Assembly (NCBI GenBank): GCA_001600455.1
Contig: BCKC01000003.1
Span: forward strand, 1,994,168-2,058,167
From: Endocalyx cinctus
Lineage: Eukaryota > Ascomycota > Sordariomycetes > Amphisphaeriales > Apiosporaceae
Reading direction: 5' to 3'
DNA: 64,000 nucleotides
The notes beneath the pieces are model-generated. The model was not told the DNA's origin. It saw nothing but the letters and a program-made list of their open reading frames with translations, and searched no databases. Below, piece after piece: positions 55,295 through 64,000 of this stretch (positions within the stretch are counted from its first letter, which is position 1; every line of letters starts with the position of its first letter). Both the position numbers and the translations under genes were made by a program.

Positions 55295-56370
55295 TTTGTT
55301 TGTTTGGTGTTGTAATTTCTTAAAAAAAAAAAAAAGTTTTGGCTCGGGTTCTATTTTCTGTTTATTTGAAATGCTGCGGTGAAAAAAAGAGCGGCTTTAT
55401 CTAACTAGAGATCTTTCGTCGAGGAAAAAGGAATGTATATTTTTGATGATATTAAAAAAATTGAATGAATGAACGTAGTGGTTTGATTACGAAAAGAATG
55501 ACTGACTGTAAGTTGTTTAGCAGTTCAAAAAGAAGAATAGAGTGAGTGGGAAAAGAGTGAAAGTAAAATAAGAAAGATTCGAGGTTGATGAAGAATATCT
55601 ATACCTACTAGAGCGTTGGTTCCTACAATGATCAATCCACATTACTTACTACTACATTTACCACGATCCTCGATAATCAGTCAAAATGAGTAAAAAGCCC
55701 CCTAAAATGCTAATAAGAAACCCTACTCGTCGAAAAGCATCACAGCATAGCATTACACAATTACCATAGGGTCCCTCACGAAGACAGATTACCAGGGTCA
55801 TCATCCACTCGGAGATGATGAAACGTAGTTTTAACTAGGATGTAATTCTGAAAAGTTTGGCTTGACGGTTCCTCAATTCCCTTTTTTGGCGCGAGCGAAG
55901 TTGATAGTTAGCGTCCCTTTAATCCTCTTTTTATTAGCAGGTGGAGATGGGAAAAGGAAACGGTTGATCGGCGTAAAATGATAACGTCACAGGCTTTTTT
56001 ATTACATCTAGCACATGGTATTTACACTACCTTCGTTCGGTGGGCAAAATAAATAAAGGCGGGTTTTTCGAAATCTGCTTTGTGTTGCCTCTTATTTTGA
56101 TTACAAGGTCGGGGTTTGGGGGCCATTACCCCTGAAATTAAGGCTCGGCCTGCTCATCGTTATTTCGGTTCTACCACTCAATTCACGCATATGTACAGAT
56201 CTGCATAACTGTCTTTAACGGTACGCTATGCCCACATTATGACATATGCGTCACAGAAACAAAAGTGTAATAAATGCCCAAAAGTAGCAATATGAAGTGT
56301 GGAAGTGTATTAACTGTCAAAAGATGATATAACTGGGGACCGACGCTGGATATATGTCATTATATAGTTA
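55295..56370. other. Intergenic region
   Basis: CFEM promoter (A run at 55321-55335 just upstream of the ATG) and GNAT 3' flank. AT-rich; no gene recognised. Confidence 0.5.
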
Positions 56371-57287
56371 TTATACCGATAAGACCAAAAACATGCTTAA
56401 TTCATCATCAACCGAGCTCTTGACAGGGTTGTACGACTTCCTCGGTCCTTGAGCGTCCTTTACGAAGCCGCAGCTTTCGTACAAGGACACGGCCGCCGTG
56501 TTGGACGGGTACACGACGACGCGCAGGCAAAGCCGTCGTCTCTTATTATTATCGCTGTTACTGCTATCTTCCGGATAAGGAACAGTAGCAGACTGCCCAA
56601 CAGCTTCTTCGATGGCGAGCTGGACTAATTTTTTTGCGAGCCCTCGACCTCGGGCGAATGGGCAAGTGTAAACGCCGGCCAACTCAAAAAGCAATTCTTC
56701 TTCTTCTACTCTTACCATTTCCTTGCCCTTGTCGTGGCGAGAGGCATGATTGTTGGCAGAAGATGTAGAAGTGGAAATACTACTCGCGATAGGCATCCAC
56801 GGTCGGTGCCCCGCCGCTAACTGCCCCTCCTGCCGTTGGTAAGAAGGAGGCGTTGTTGGCCCAATTAACGATATAGTGGATGCCAGTAGTTCATCCTTCG
56901 ACGACGAGGTACGATGCACGGCTACGAACGTCTTCGCCAACGGGTTTTCGAGGCGAGCGAGCCAAATGTCATCGGTAAAGACGGCTTCTCTTGCGTATGT
57001 CGATCCAAATGCTAGTTTTCTTTGTTTTTATATTAATCAATCATTCATATTTACCCCGTGTGACATTTTTTTTTTTTTAGTAGATACAAACTAGTGAAAT
57101 GAATTATACCATGTGGTGATACTACCTAACTATAACTATGACTTATAGTGGCTTCAAACTAACCTTCTGGGGATTCTTGTAGCGCCAATAGCCTGGTCGG
57201 TTTATAGTACGCCAACCAAAACCGAGCAGTTTCTTCGTTAGGAGAAAGCAGTTTTAATTCCCAATCTTTAGAATTTGTCGCCGTCAT
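56371..57287 (-). CDS. GNAT-family N-acetyltransferase, 254 aa
   Basis: Model: complement(join(56371..57011, 57164..57287)). The 152-nt intron has donor GTTAGT and acceptor CTAG and splits an Ala codon, giving LQESPEAFGSTYAREAVF, a common start for this acetyltransferase group. The acetyl-CoA motif is VYTCPFARGRGLAKKLV (pattern V-x-P-x-x-R-x-x-G-x-A/G). The C-terminal VVVYPSNTAAVSLYESCGFVK is the usual fifth-strand block. The segment between them carries an insertion rich in Ser, Glu and Asn. The substrate is unknown. Confidence 0.87.
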
Positions 57288-58078
57288 TATTTTATATTCG
57301 AAGAAATGTTCAAAGAGAAATGTTGGGACAAAATAATATCTTGGAATCGGATGGGTGCATTACAGTTCGCTAAGGATGCAACTTCACTAAATTAAATACA
57401 AATACCTACCGAATTTTATCTTATATATTAGTACTTAAGTACTCGGTTTCATCCGATATTTCGGAAGAGTGACTCAACTTACGTGTAAGCTGACCAGAGA
57501 CAGAACTGACAGATGGAAGCACTATCTACTTAAGTAGGCAGCTAGGTAGCTAATTACAGCACAAGCCACTATAGAGAAGTACTTACTGTGTAAGTATCTA
57601 ACGTTTAAAGTAAACCCCAATAATATTTAGTCGATGATCGCCAACCTTTTTTCAACAGCCAACTTCTATATCGTTATCGTTGAAGATATAGATACATAGT
57701 ATAGAAATATTTCTTCCATTAAACTCAACCTTGGAACTTTCTACATGTATACGGCCTTAACCGCCCGCCCGCGCGCTTGCATACATACATACGTAGTGAA
57801 CGCTCAGACGCTGTACTGCAGATATGGATCTTTACGTAGTAGACGGGGCGCCGTTTTATTCAATAGCTGATAGGATGCCTGGTAAAAACTGGCGCGTAGC
57901 TAACCAGCAAAATATCCCTGCCGACGTAGCTGACGCTGCCTGCGGCCTTTTGGGCTTGTGAGCTCGTCAGGTTACCTGTTTGATTCGACCTATCAAATCA
58001 AGTGAGAGACACCGTCGTATTTATACTTATGCAAATGTAGGCCATCGAAGACAATCCATATAAAATAGTATTTGAATG
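57288..58078. other. Intergenic region
   Basis: AT-rich, with short direct and inverted TACCTA/TAGGTA words near 57520-57560 and a CATA run near 57780. No gene recognised. Confidence 0.5.
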
Positions 58079-58080
58079 TA

Positions 58081-59628
58081 CCAAAAGCACCCCCCCAAAT
58101 TAGGTTTGGCGTCTTTATTTTGGTATCGCCGCTTTTTGCTCAGGCTCGGTTCGGTCAAATCCCCAGTCAAGTGACTGAGTTAAATCTTTATGTAAAAGGT
58201 TATGCAAATAATGACCGTCTTTCAAACGGATTAAAAAACGGCAAAAACTAAGACGTATATTTTGCCTGGGCCCCTTTAGCTTAATGAGTCTTTTTGATAC
58301 GAAAGGGCAATACTTTCGAGCCTCATTTCCTAGACATATGCGATGGGCTCCTGGGATTTGGTATTGTAGATAACCGTATATCCCTCTGTGGCTCGAGTCC
58401 TGTCTTCCTGCTTGGCTGCTCAGACTTCGAACTCTAATGGAGGAGGAATAATGCCCCATTCGATAACTGGGAAAGGCGCGTGCATTGGCAGCTTCGTCGA
58501 GCTCTACCTCCGACCCAACGTATTCATGGAGACTTCTTGAATTTTAAATGCCAATTGCGATGTGGGTAAAACATGATGGTTCCCTGCTTCGTTGCCTACT
58601 TTTTCCGTCATGATGCCCTCAGCGTGGTATTAATGCTCGCGAGGCAGACTTCATCTGTTTACATGTTGGTTCGGTGCACAACCATAACTGCATATATGAC
58701 TCCTTTATCAGATCTATCTCCTTCGACCGCATAACTCCTATCCTCCTCGCTCTTTATGTCATCCCAGCCTTCGTTTCATCCTGCTCCACATTCTACAGCC
58801 CGAAGATTCGGCAAAACGTAAAATTTAAACTACACAAAAGAGCAAAATGCCTACAGGCTTCAGCATCCGTCACATCCCAGCACTTTACTTCGCCTTCTCC
58901 GAGCTTTACGCTCTGCCGACTAAGATTTCCAAAGTCCTAGAAACCTGGCCCGTTTGGCAGGCGGAACAAGGGCGCATCATCCTCCTCGGTCTTATGATGC
59001 ACTATTTCTACTGGCGCGGCCAATACGCCGAGTGCGACGCTCTTTTGACGGGCGTCGCCTTTCTCGGGTTCAACGACTTTTTGGTGATTCTAAACCATGG
59101 TGATAACCTAGTATGGGCGTGGCCTCGAATCATCTTTTCTATTCTCTTTGTCTCGACGGAATACTTTGGTCTAACCCAAGGTCGAGGTCGCGCCCGCCAC
59201 GTCGGGAAGATCCGCTAAAGTCGGTCGTCGCAAGATCTTGGTATATGGATGCAAATATCTAGTTGCTTCGTATCTTTTAAGAGGGTACACCTTTATCGTT
59301 ATCTTCATCTACTACATCGTTATATTACATATTATGAAGAGGATTTACATGGACATCGATAACATAAAGCTTTTACAATATTGAGAAGCAGGCAGGCAGG
59401 CAGGCAGGGAATTGGAGACTTTTTGGTCAGCCCTGATAATTGGGGGAATAAAAACTATTTCGATGGGGACCTCCCAGCCTCCGTAATAAAGCGGTTATAT
59501 CCGTTTATCGCCGTATCCTTACCGTAATACATCAAATAATTATGCAAACTGACTTATTTTAGCTCAGGCCAATCTCAGGTTAAAAGCGGCATGGCTCAGG
59601 TCAGAGGCTCAATTTGATACGGGTTGGT
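58081..59628. mobile_element. Possible 1.55-kb element with inverted termini
   Basis: Left end: TA then CCAAAAGCAC, later AAATTAGGTTTGGCG and CGCCGCTTTTTGCTCAGGC. Right end on the opposite strand: CCAACCCGTATCAAATTGAGCC, then CCTGAGCCATGCCGCTTTTAACC. The ends are imperfect inverted repeats, each beginning CCAA next to a TA dinucleotide (58079-58080 and 59629-59630). The left end matches the copy at 28276 and the right end matches the copy at 11630-11761. Between them lies the small membrane-protein gene (58847-59218). No transposase was recognised, so it could be a non-autonomous element, or two independent relics flanking a host gene. Confidence 0.4.
58847..59218 (+). CDS. Small predicted membrane protein, 123 aa, unknown function
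   Basis: Single-exon frame with a favourable start context (GCAAAATGCC). Hydrophobic segments are HIPALYFAFSELYAL, IILLGLMMHYFYW, LLTGVAFLGFNDFLVIL and IIFSILFVSTEYFGL, suggesting three or four membrane passes. The tail is Arg-rich and basic. Trp, Tyr and Phe content is high. I do not recognise the family. It lies between two inverted transposon-end-like sequences. It could be element cargo, a host gene, or not expressed. Confidence 0.5.
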   Translation: MPTGFSIRHIPALYFAFSELYALPTKISKVLETWPVWQAEQGRIILLGLMMHYFYWRGQYAECDALLTGVAFLGFNDFLVILNHGDNLVWAWPRIIFSILFVSTEYFGLTQGRGRARHVGKIR

Positions 59629-59896
59629 ACATCTTATTTCAAGAAAGTATTTGCAGGTAAGGCTCTGGCTGTTATTATATATCTATTTTCATCTTTCGCC
59701 CCCCCTCTCTTTCATCTCTATTTTTCTTTTCTTGTTCCTTTTCTCTCTCCTTTTTATTTTATTTTGAGAGTTCGTTAGTTTTTTTTCAATGGATGATGAA
59801 TGAAAAAATGAGATGAGAAAGTGTTGATTATTTCAACCAGTTTGCATTTACGTTCCCGCTCAAGTTGTTAAATGACATCGTTGGAGAAGGATTAAG
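59219..59896. other. Intergenic region
   Basis: Contains GCAG tetramers at 59388-59406, the right-end-like repeat (about 59541-59628) and pyrimidine-rich DNA (59695-59760) that could be the leader of the CorA-like gene. Confidence 0.5.
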
Positions 59897-61993
59897 ATGT
59901 CGAACTCTCCACCATCCTACGAGACTGCAAATGCGCACTTCCGAGATTTTGATCTCGAAGAAGTCTTCAGAGACGCGGAACGCCATGCATGCGATAAATC
60001 GAGCGTAAATTTCGTCGTTGAATTCGGTCCGCAGCGCGCGCGCATTTCTCTTGACCTTGGCGCAGAGGATCTCAAAGATCTTCTGCGGCAAGAACGGGAC
60101 CCGGACTATCCCATCCAATGGATGTGAGTTGTTTACCCACCCCTTTCCCTACCCATCTTCTCTGCGACACCTAACTAAACATCATATCAGCAACGTGTGG
60201 GATCCTACCCTGCAACCCGACGCCATCAAGGCCATCGGCGAAAAGTACAACTTCTCCGAGAGGCTGATACGCATCATGTATCTCAAACATAGGGCTCAAA
60301 AAGAGAACAAACGCAGGCGGAATGACAACCGTCCGATCTCTCGGCGCCTTTCCAAGTCAAAGGAGGATCCGGAAAATGGCGGGATCACCCTCCGAAATCT
60401 TATTAATAATGCGCCAAGCGTGAAGGGACCTGCAGATATGAACTTATCCGAAGTTGATCCTGACGATGACGGTCTGGAGCTTTATTATCATATTAAGGAT
60501 AGCGTTAATTACTTTTCGACCGACCAGACTCAAAAAGGTACTTTATCTTCATATTCATGCGGACAAGCTCGTCCTGCTGACGTTACCGGGCAGCTTTCTG
60601 CATAGGATCTCACTGGCTTCACAAGCGTCCGATAAGAGAGAATGAACCCAAACGGACCAGTATAATGCCGCCGAAGCATTGGCAGTGGCTTGCTCTCTGC
60701 GATGATCGTAGGTGACGATGGCGAGCCGAGGTTGGATGACAGCTTCTAATTTGATTAATAGATACGGTCCTGTCGATCCACGAGGCACCCAGCTTCGAAC
60801 CAACACCGGAGAAGGAGAACGAGGCAGCGTGGCAAGACGACGAGTTAAGGAATATGAGAGCTAATACACTTGATGTGCTTCTTCAGCTATCAACGCACGG
60901 CTTTGATCTTTACAAGCGGAAGCCGTTAGCTCTGAACTCGGTCCGCCGACCGCTGAACAAATGGGTTTCGTCGAACAGGGCGCCACTTTCGAGACACGAA
61001 TCTGGATTGACATTTGCGAACTCGCCCGAGGAGATAAGCCTAGCAGACGAAGGGACGAGTAACCTATTCTATTATCTATTTGAGGACTACGTTGCCGCCG
61101 GTCCTTTGAAGTCGGTGGAAGCAAAGCTAGAAGAAATGGTAAGCGTATACCTCGAACTTCTCAGCTCAATGCTCTAATGCTAACACCGGCTCTATAGTCT
61201 CGCAAGATTCTTGACAGTGCTGTAAGTGAATTATTGTGTATGTGACGAGGGGATTTCGTCTAACTTGATTAGCGTCCGCATGTAAGGAATAAGATATCGG
61301 ATATTATCCCGACGCTCCATTATCTCAGCAAAGATCTTCGCGAGTTAAAACACCTCTTCGAGAACTACAAGAACCTCATCGACAAAGTTATAGCCCCTGG
61401 CCGATCAGATCATGCGAATGGCTCAACCGATCATCGGAGCACTAAACCGTATTTAAGCGACTCGGCTATTAGCCGTTTCTCAAGACTGCGGGATCGATTA
61501 AAGTATCTTATGCTGAACACGATTGATGGTTATCTAACCGAGATTGCAGCTCTTTCAAGCACGGTAAGTCCGGCGATAAGTATCCTATTTGTCGTAGTTA
61601 TTCAATTAAGCCGCAGGATGAGGGCTAATAACGCTGCTTGCAGTATTTCAACCTCATCACGCAGAAGGACTCGCAGGCGACGGCCCGACTTACTCGAAGC
61701 GCGACCTTACTCGCCAAACTCAGCGTCTTCTTCCTGCCGATCAGCTTTTTGACGAGTTACTTTTCGATACAGATCGAGGATCTGTACATTTACTGGCACG
61801 GAACGGATTACTGGTACTCGTTCGCGGTGATCGCGACCTTATCTTTCGTCAGTCTCTTCTTCTTCGGTAAGCTGCTCGAGTTTTGGAGCGACGTCATGGA
61901 CGAATGGTCTTCGCAAATAGCAAGCTTTTCTAGCAGGCTTTTGCAACGGATAGGTCTGCTGAAGAAGAGAGATGACGATGATGATTACGAATA

Positions 61994-61994
<1 letters not shown>
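59897..61994 (+). CDS. CorA-like membrane protein, 572 aa, seven exons
   Basis: Model: join(59897..60123, 60191..60537, 60606..60707, 60762..61138, 61198..61221, 61273..61563, 61644..61994), in frame for 573 codons. Exon 5 is only 24 nt (SRKILDSA). The soluble N-terminal region (about 1-350) includes WLALCDDHTVLSIHEAPSF and FYYLFEDYVAA. A helical region follows (LRELKHLFENYKNLID, then RLRDRLKYLMLNTIDGYLTE). Two C-terminal membrane helices are AKLSVFFLPISFLTSYFSIQ and YSFAVIATLSFVSLFFFG. This is the topology of fungal CorA/ZntB-like proteins, which otherwise move magnesium or zinc. I do not see the GMN loop between the helices, so transport is uncertain. The acidic tail ends DDDDDYE. Confidence 0.85.

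Positions 61995-61996
<2 letters not shown>

Positions 61997-62042
<46 letters not shown>
61997..62042. repeat. GA dinucleotide microsatellite
   Basis: About 22 AG units begin directly after the stop codon of the CorA-like gene, so the repeat is in its 3' UTR. Confidence 0.9.
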
Positions 62043-62044
<2 letters not shown>

Positions 62045-63431
62045 GATACTGGTTGAAGGGCTTTTGTGGTACCGGGAATTGTTTGTCAAAGTATATATAA
62101 TTTTAGTGTAACCCACATGTAAGTAATGCGGCTATGAGTAGTACGAGGGATATGTATATGAAAGTTTCAAATAATACCGGTGTAATGGATATATGTACTG
62201 AAGTACTAATTACGTATTCAGCACCTGTAGTTATCTCTCCCCCTTTTCTACAAAAGAATTTATAAACAAGGTGAAATTAAAAGCAATCAACTGTTGATAG
62301 GTGGTATTAACTTATTCTCATCTACAGTAGAAACCTTGGATTGGAAACCAGATATGGAAATTGATCTCGTGACTTATAGGTATAGTAACTTCGAGACTAA
62401 TGCACGTGTGAAATTATAATTAGCCGTCATTATTCGACGATGATGATTACCATGACCATTTTAACCTACCCATTTTCCACGCTACACTAACTACCTGGGT
62501 AAACATATCGAGTATCTCCAGCTGCAAGTATCATACTCGAGTACGGAATATAATATGTCGTGCAGACCGGATACTCGGCATTCTCGATATTTATTGATAT
62601 CTTGAGGGGGTAGATACCCGTGGACCTAGGTATATTATGCCTAGGTGGCGAGTAAGTGAATACCTAGGTAAAGTACCTATGTTTAAGTACTAAGTAAGTA
62701 GCTACGATAGGTTAGTAGCTACCCTGAAAGTCCCTAACAGCCTTATTGAGAATTATTTATAGTGGGTTTTATTACCCCTGATTAACTACTTCTTTTTTTT
62801 CTTTGGAGTTCTTCCCACACGCTTCCCATCGGCCGTAACGATGGGTTGAAATTGTATATCGCACTTTAAATTAATTGGTCCCGATACCAGATTGGGGGAG
62901 AGAGGGGGAGTATTATGACGTTTTTATTTGACCCTTTTTAAACACAAACATTCACATACCATCTTTCAAGATCCACTGATAGTTTCAATATTCTAGGTTA
63001 AAAGTTATTCATATATTAATCCCTTCGCTTTTTTACTTTCTCTTCCCCTCTTCTTGATCTTCTCTTTGTTGAAATAGAAAAAGACAGAAACAGAAACATA
63101 AACAGAAACAAAAACATACAAAATACGTTAATTAAACGAAATTTTTGCTGCATATGCAAAGAAGAAAAAAAGCACAACTAAGTCTTCTAGGTCGTTAGCC
63201 GCACCCACACGACAAGCCTACGAAATCGGAATCTTAAATATCCACAACCCTAGCGGTGAAAGAAATGAAGTTATGAACATATGAAGATAGGAGAATTCAA
63301 ACCCCTATTAAACAGCTGTAATCCTAATAAATATTTGTAAACTATCGTTTTATCTTTTTTTTTTGTTTTGTTTCTTGTTTTGTTTAATCCTTTGATCTTT
63401 TCAACCCTTGTATTACTCGAGCTTCCATCGT

Positions 63432-63457
63432 TTCTTTCTTTCTTTCTTTCTTTCTTC
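63432..63457. repeat. TTTC tetranucleotide repeat
   Basis: Six tandem TTTC units about 35 bp upstream of the ethanolamine-kinase-like ATG. Confidence 0.85.
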
Positions 63458-63491
63458 ATCAACCACCGTCGTCGAACGGTATTCACATGCC

Positions 63492-64000
63492 ATGCCAGCT
63501 CACAGCGCTAAGCGGGCGGTGGGCCAAGTCCCATACATACCCCTATCCTACGATAGTAGTAGCTGCGAATCCTCGGCGCGACGACTAGTCCTTGAATTAC
63601 GACCAGAATGGTCCGGTCCGGACTCGAACCTCGAATTCATTCGCTTCACCGAGGGTATCACAAATACTTTATTAAAAGCTATCAATCGAAAAGAAGGCTT
63701 GACGACGGAAGAGGTCGATAATGATGCTATATTGCTGCGGGCTTACGGGCATGGTACCGACGTATTAATCGACCGACATCGCGAGACCCAGAATCACGAG
63801 CTGCTTATGAAGTATGGGCTGGCTCCCCAGCTGCTAGCGCGCTTCAACAATGGCATGATGTATCGATATATCCACGGCACAGCCACCAAACCCGCCGACC
63901 TGAGAAAACCCTCCATATATCTACCCGTCGCACGACGTCTGGCTCAGTGGCACGCCCTAGTACCGTGCTTACACGAAACGCTGGCCCAGAAAGTCGGTCT
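63492..64000 (+). CDS. Ethanolamine-kinase-like protein, 5' part (cut by window end)
   Basis: The frame opens at ATG 63492 and stays open to base 64000 (169 full codons). An ATG at 63487 is in another frame. Choline/ethanolamine-kinase landmarks: IRFTEGITNTLLKAI near the start (nucleotide-binding loop), ILLRAYGHGTDVLIDRHRE, HELLMKYGLAPQLLARFNNG, MMYRYIHGTATKPADL and ARRLAQWHALVP. This order matches fungal and animal ethanolamine kinases, the first step of the CDP-ethanolamine route to phosphatidylethanolamine. The catalytic HNDLxxxN region and metal-binding block lie beyond the window. Introns downstream cannot be judged. Confidence 0.85.
   Translation, partial: MPAHSAKRAVGQVPYIPLSYDSSSCESSARRLVLELRPEWSGPDSNLEFIRFTEGITNTLLKAINRKEGLTTEEVDNDAILLRAYGHGTDVLIDRHRETQNHELLMKYGLAPQLLARFNNGMMYRYIHGTATKPADLRKPSIYLPVARRLAQWHALVPCLHETLAQKVG

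Larger units (their letters stand above)
61995..63491. other. Intergenic region
   Basis: GA microsatellite, several TACCTAGGTA-type words (62624-62670), poly-T and a TTTC repeat at 63432-63457 close upstream of the next gene. No gene recognised. Confidence 0.5.

Noticed and set aside
54720..55382. 220-codon plus-strand frame
   Set aside because: Antisense of the CFEM gene's Ala/Ser/Thr-rich stalk.
58674..58940. 88-codon plus-strand frame upstream of the membrane-protein gene
   Set aside because: Overlaps the better-supported frame at 58847 in another phase and has no domain.

Overview
The window looks like chromosomal DNA of a filamentous ascomycete (Pezizomycotina, probably a Sordariomycete). 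Genes carry 45-95 nt introns with GTRAGT donors, CTAAC/CTAAT-type branch sites and YAG acceptors. The products are typically fungal: a CFEM protein, GPI-anchored Ser/Thr-rich proteins, a 928-residue kinesin-1 and a 151-residue Rad6. I joined exons by reading splice signals by eye. Every multi-exon model given as a CDS keeps frame across all joins, but none was checked against transcripts.

Positions 1-11761 are an accessory, repeat-rich island. It holds the 3' end of an ankyrin gene, a minisatellite of palindromic units (about 1140-1700), a Myb-like gene with an apparent premature stop, and a GPI-type protein with 39-nt repeats. It then holds a block with a spliced Ulp1-type protease gene, a divergent bZIP gene and a nuclease-like/protein-kinase-like fusion. 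One 18-bp palindrome (CGACTTCTTAAGAAGTCG and variants) recurs in the gene-free stretches of this block, including a 60-nt tandem array upstream of the kinase gene. Part of the protease promoter is duplicated downstream of the bZIP gene. The island ends near an inverted-repeat-like terminus at 11761.

Positions 12325-27719 are mostly housekeeping: hexose transporter, ABC-F ATPase, lipid-kinase-like protein, Trm1 tRNA methyltransferase and mitochondrial acetyl-CoA acetyltransferase. A 4.4-kb stretch without recognisable genes (14251-18663) interrupts them. Positions 28270-31312 hold a transposon-end relic, a short-chain dehydrogenase and a decayed cytochrome P450.

Positions 32257-54150 carry Rad6, kinesin-1, calnexin, MtnB (methionine salvage), a Cys-containing GPI protein, a HAD phosphatase, Emc5 and the meiotic MutS homologue Msh5. 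A 141-base assembly gap lies in a CT/T tract near 40.9 kb. Positions 54569-64000 carry a CFEM protein, a GNAT acetyltransferase, a small membrane protein between two inverted terminal-repeat-like sequences, a CorA-like membrane protein, and the 5' part of an ethanolamine-kinase-like gene cut by the window end.

The core genes show no operon-like logic. The candidate for something new is the 3.7-11.8 kb block: protease, bZIP factor and nuclease-kinase gene tied together by one palindromic site.
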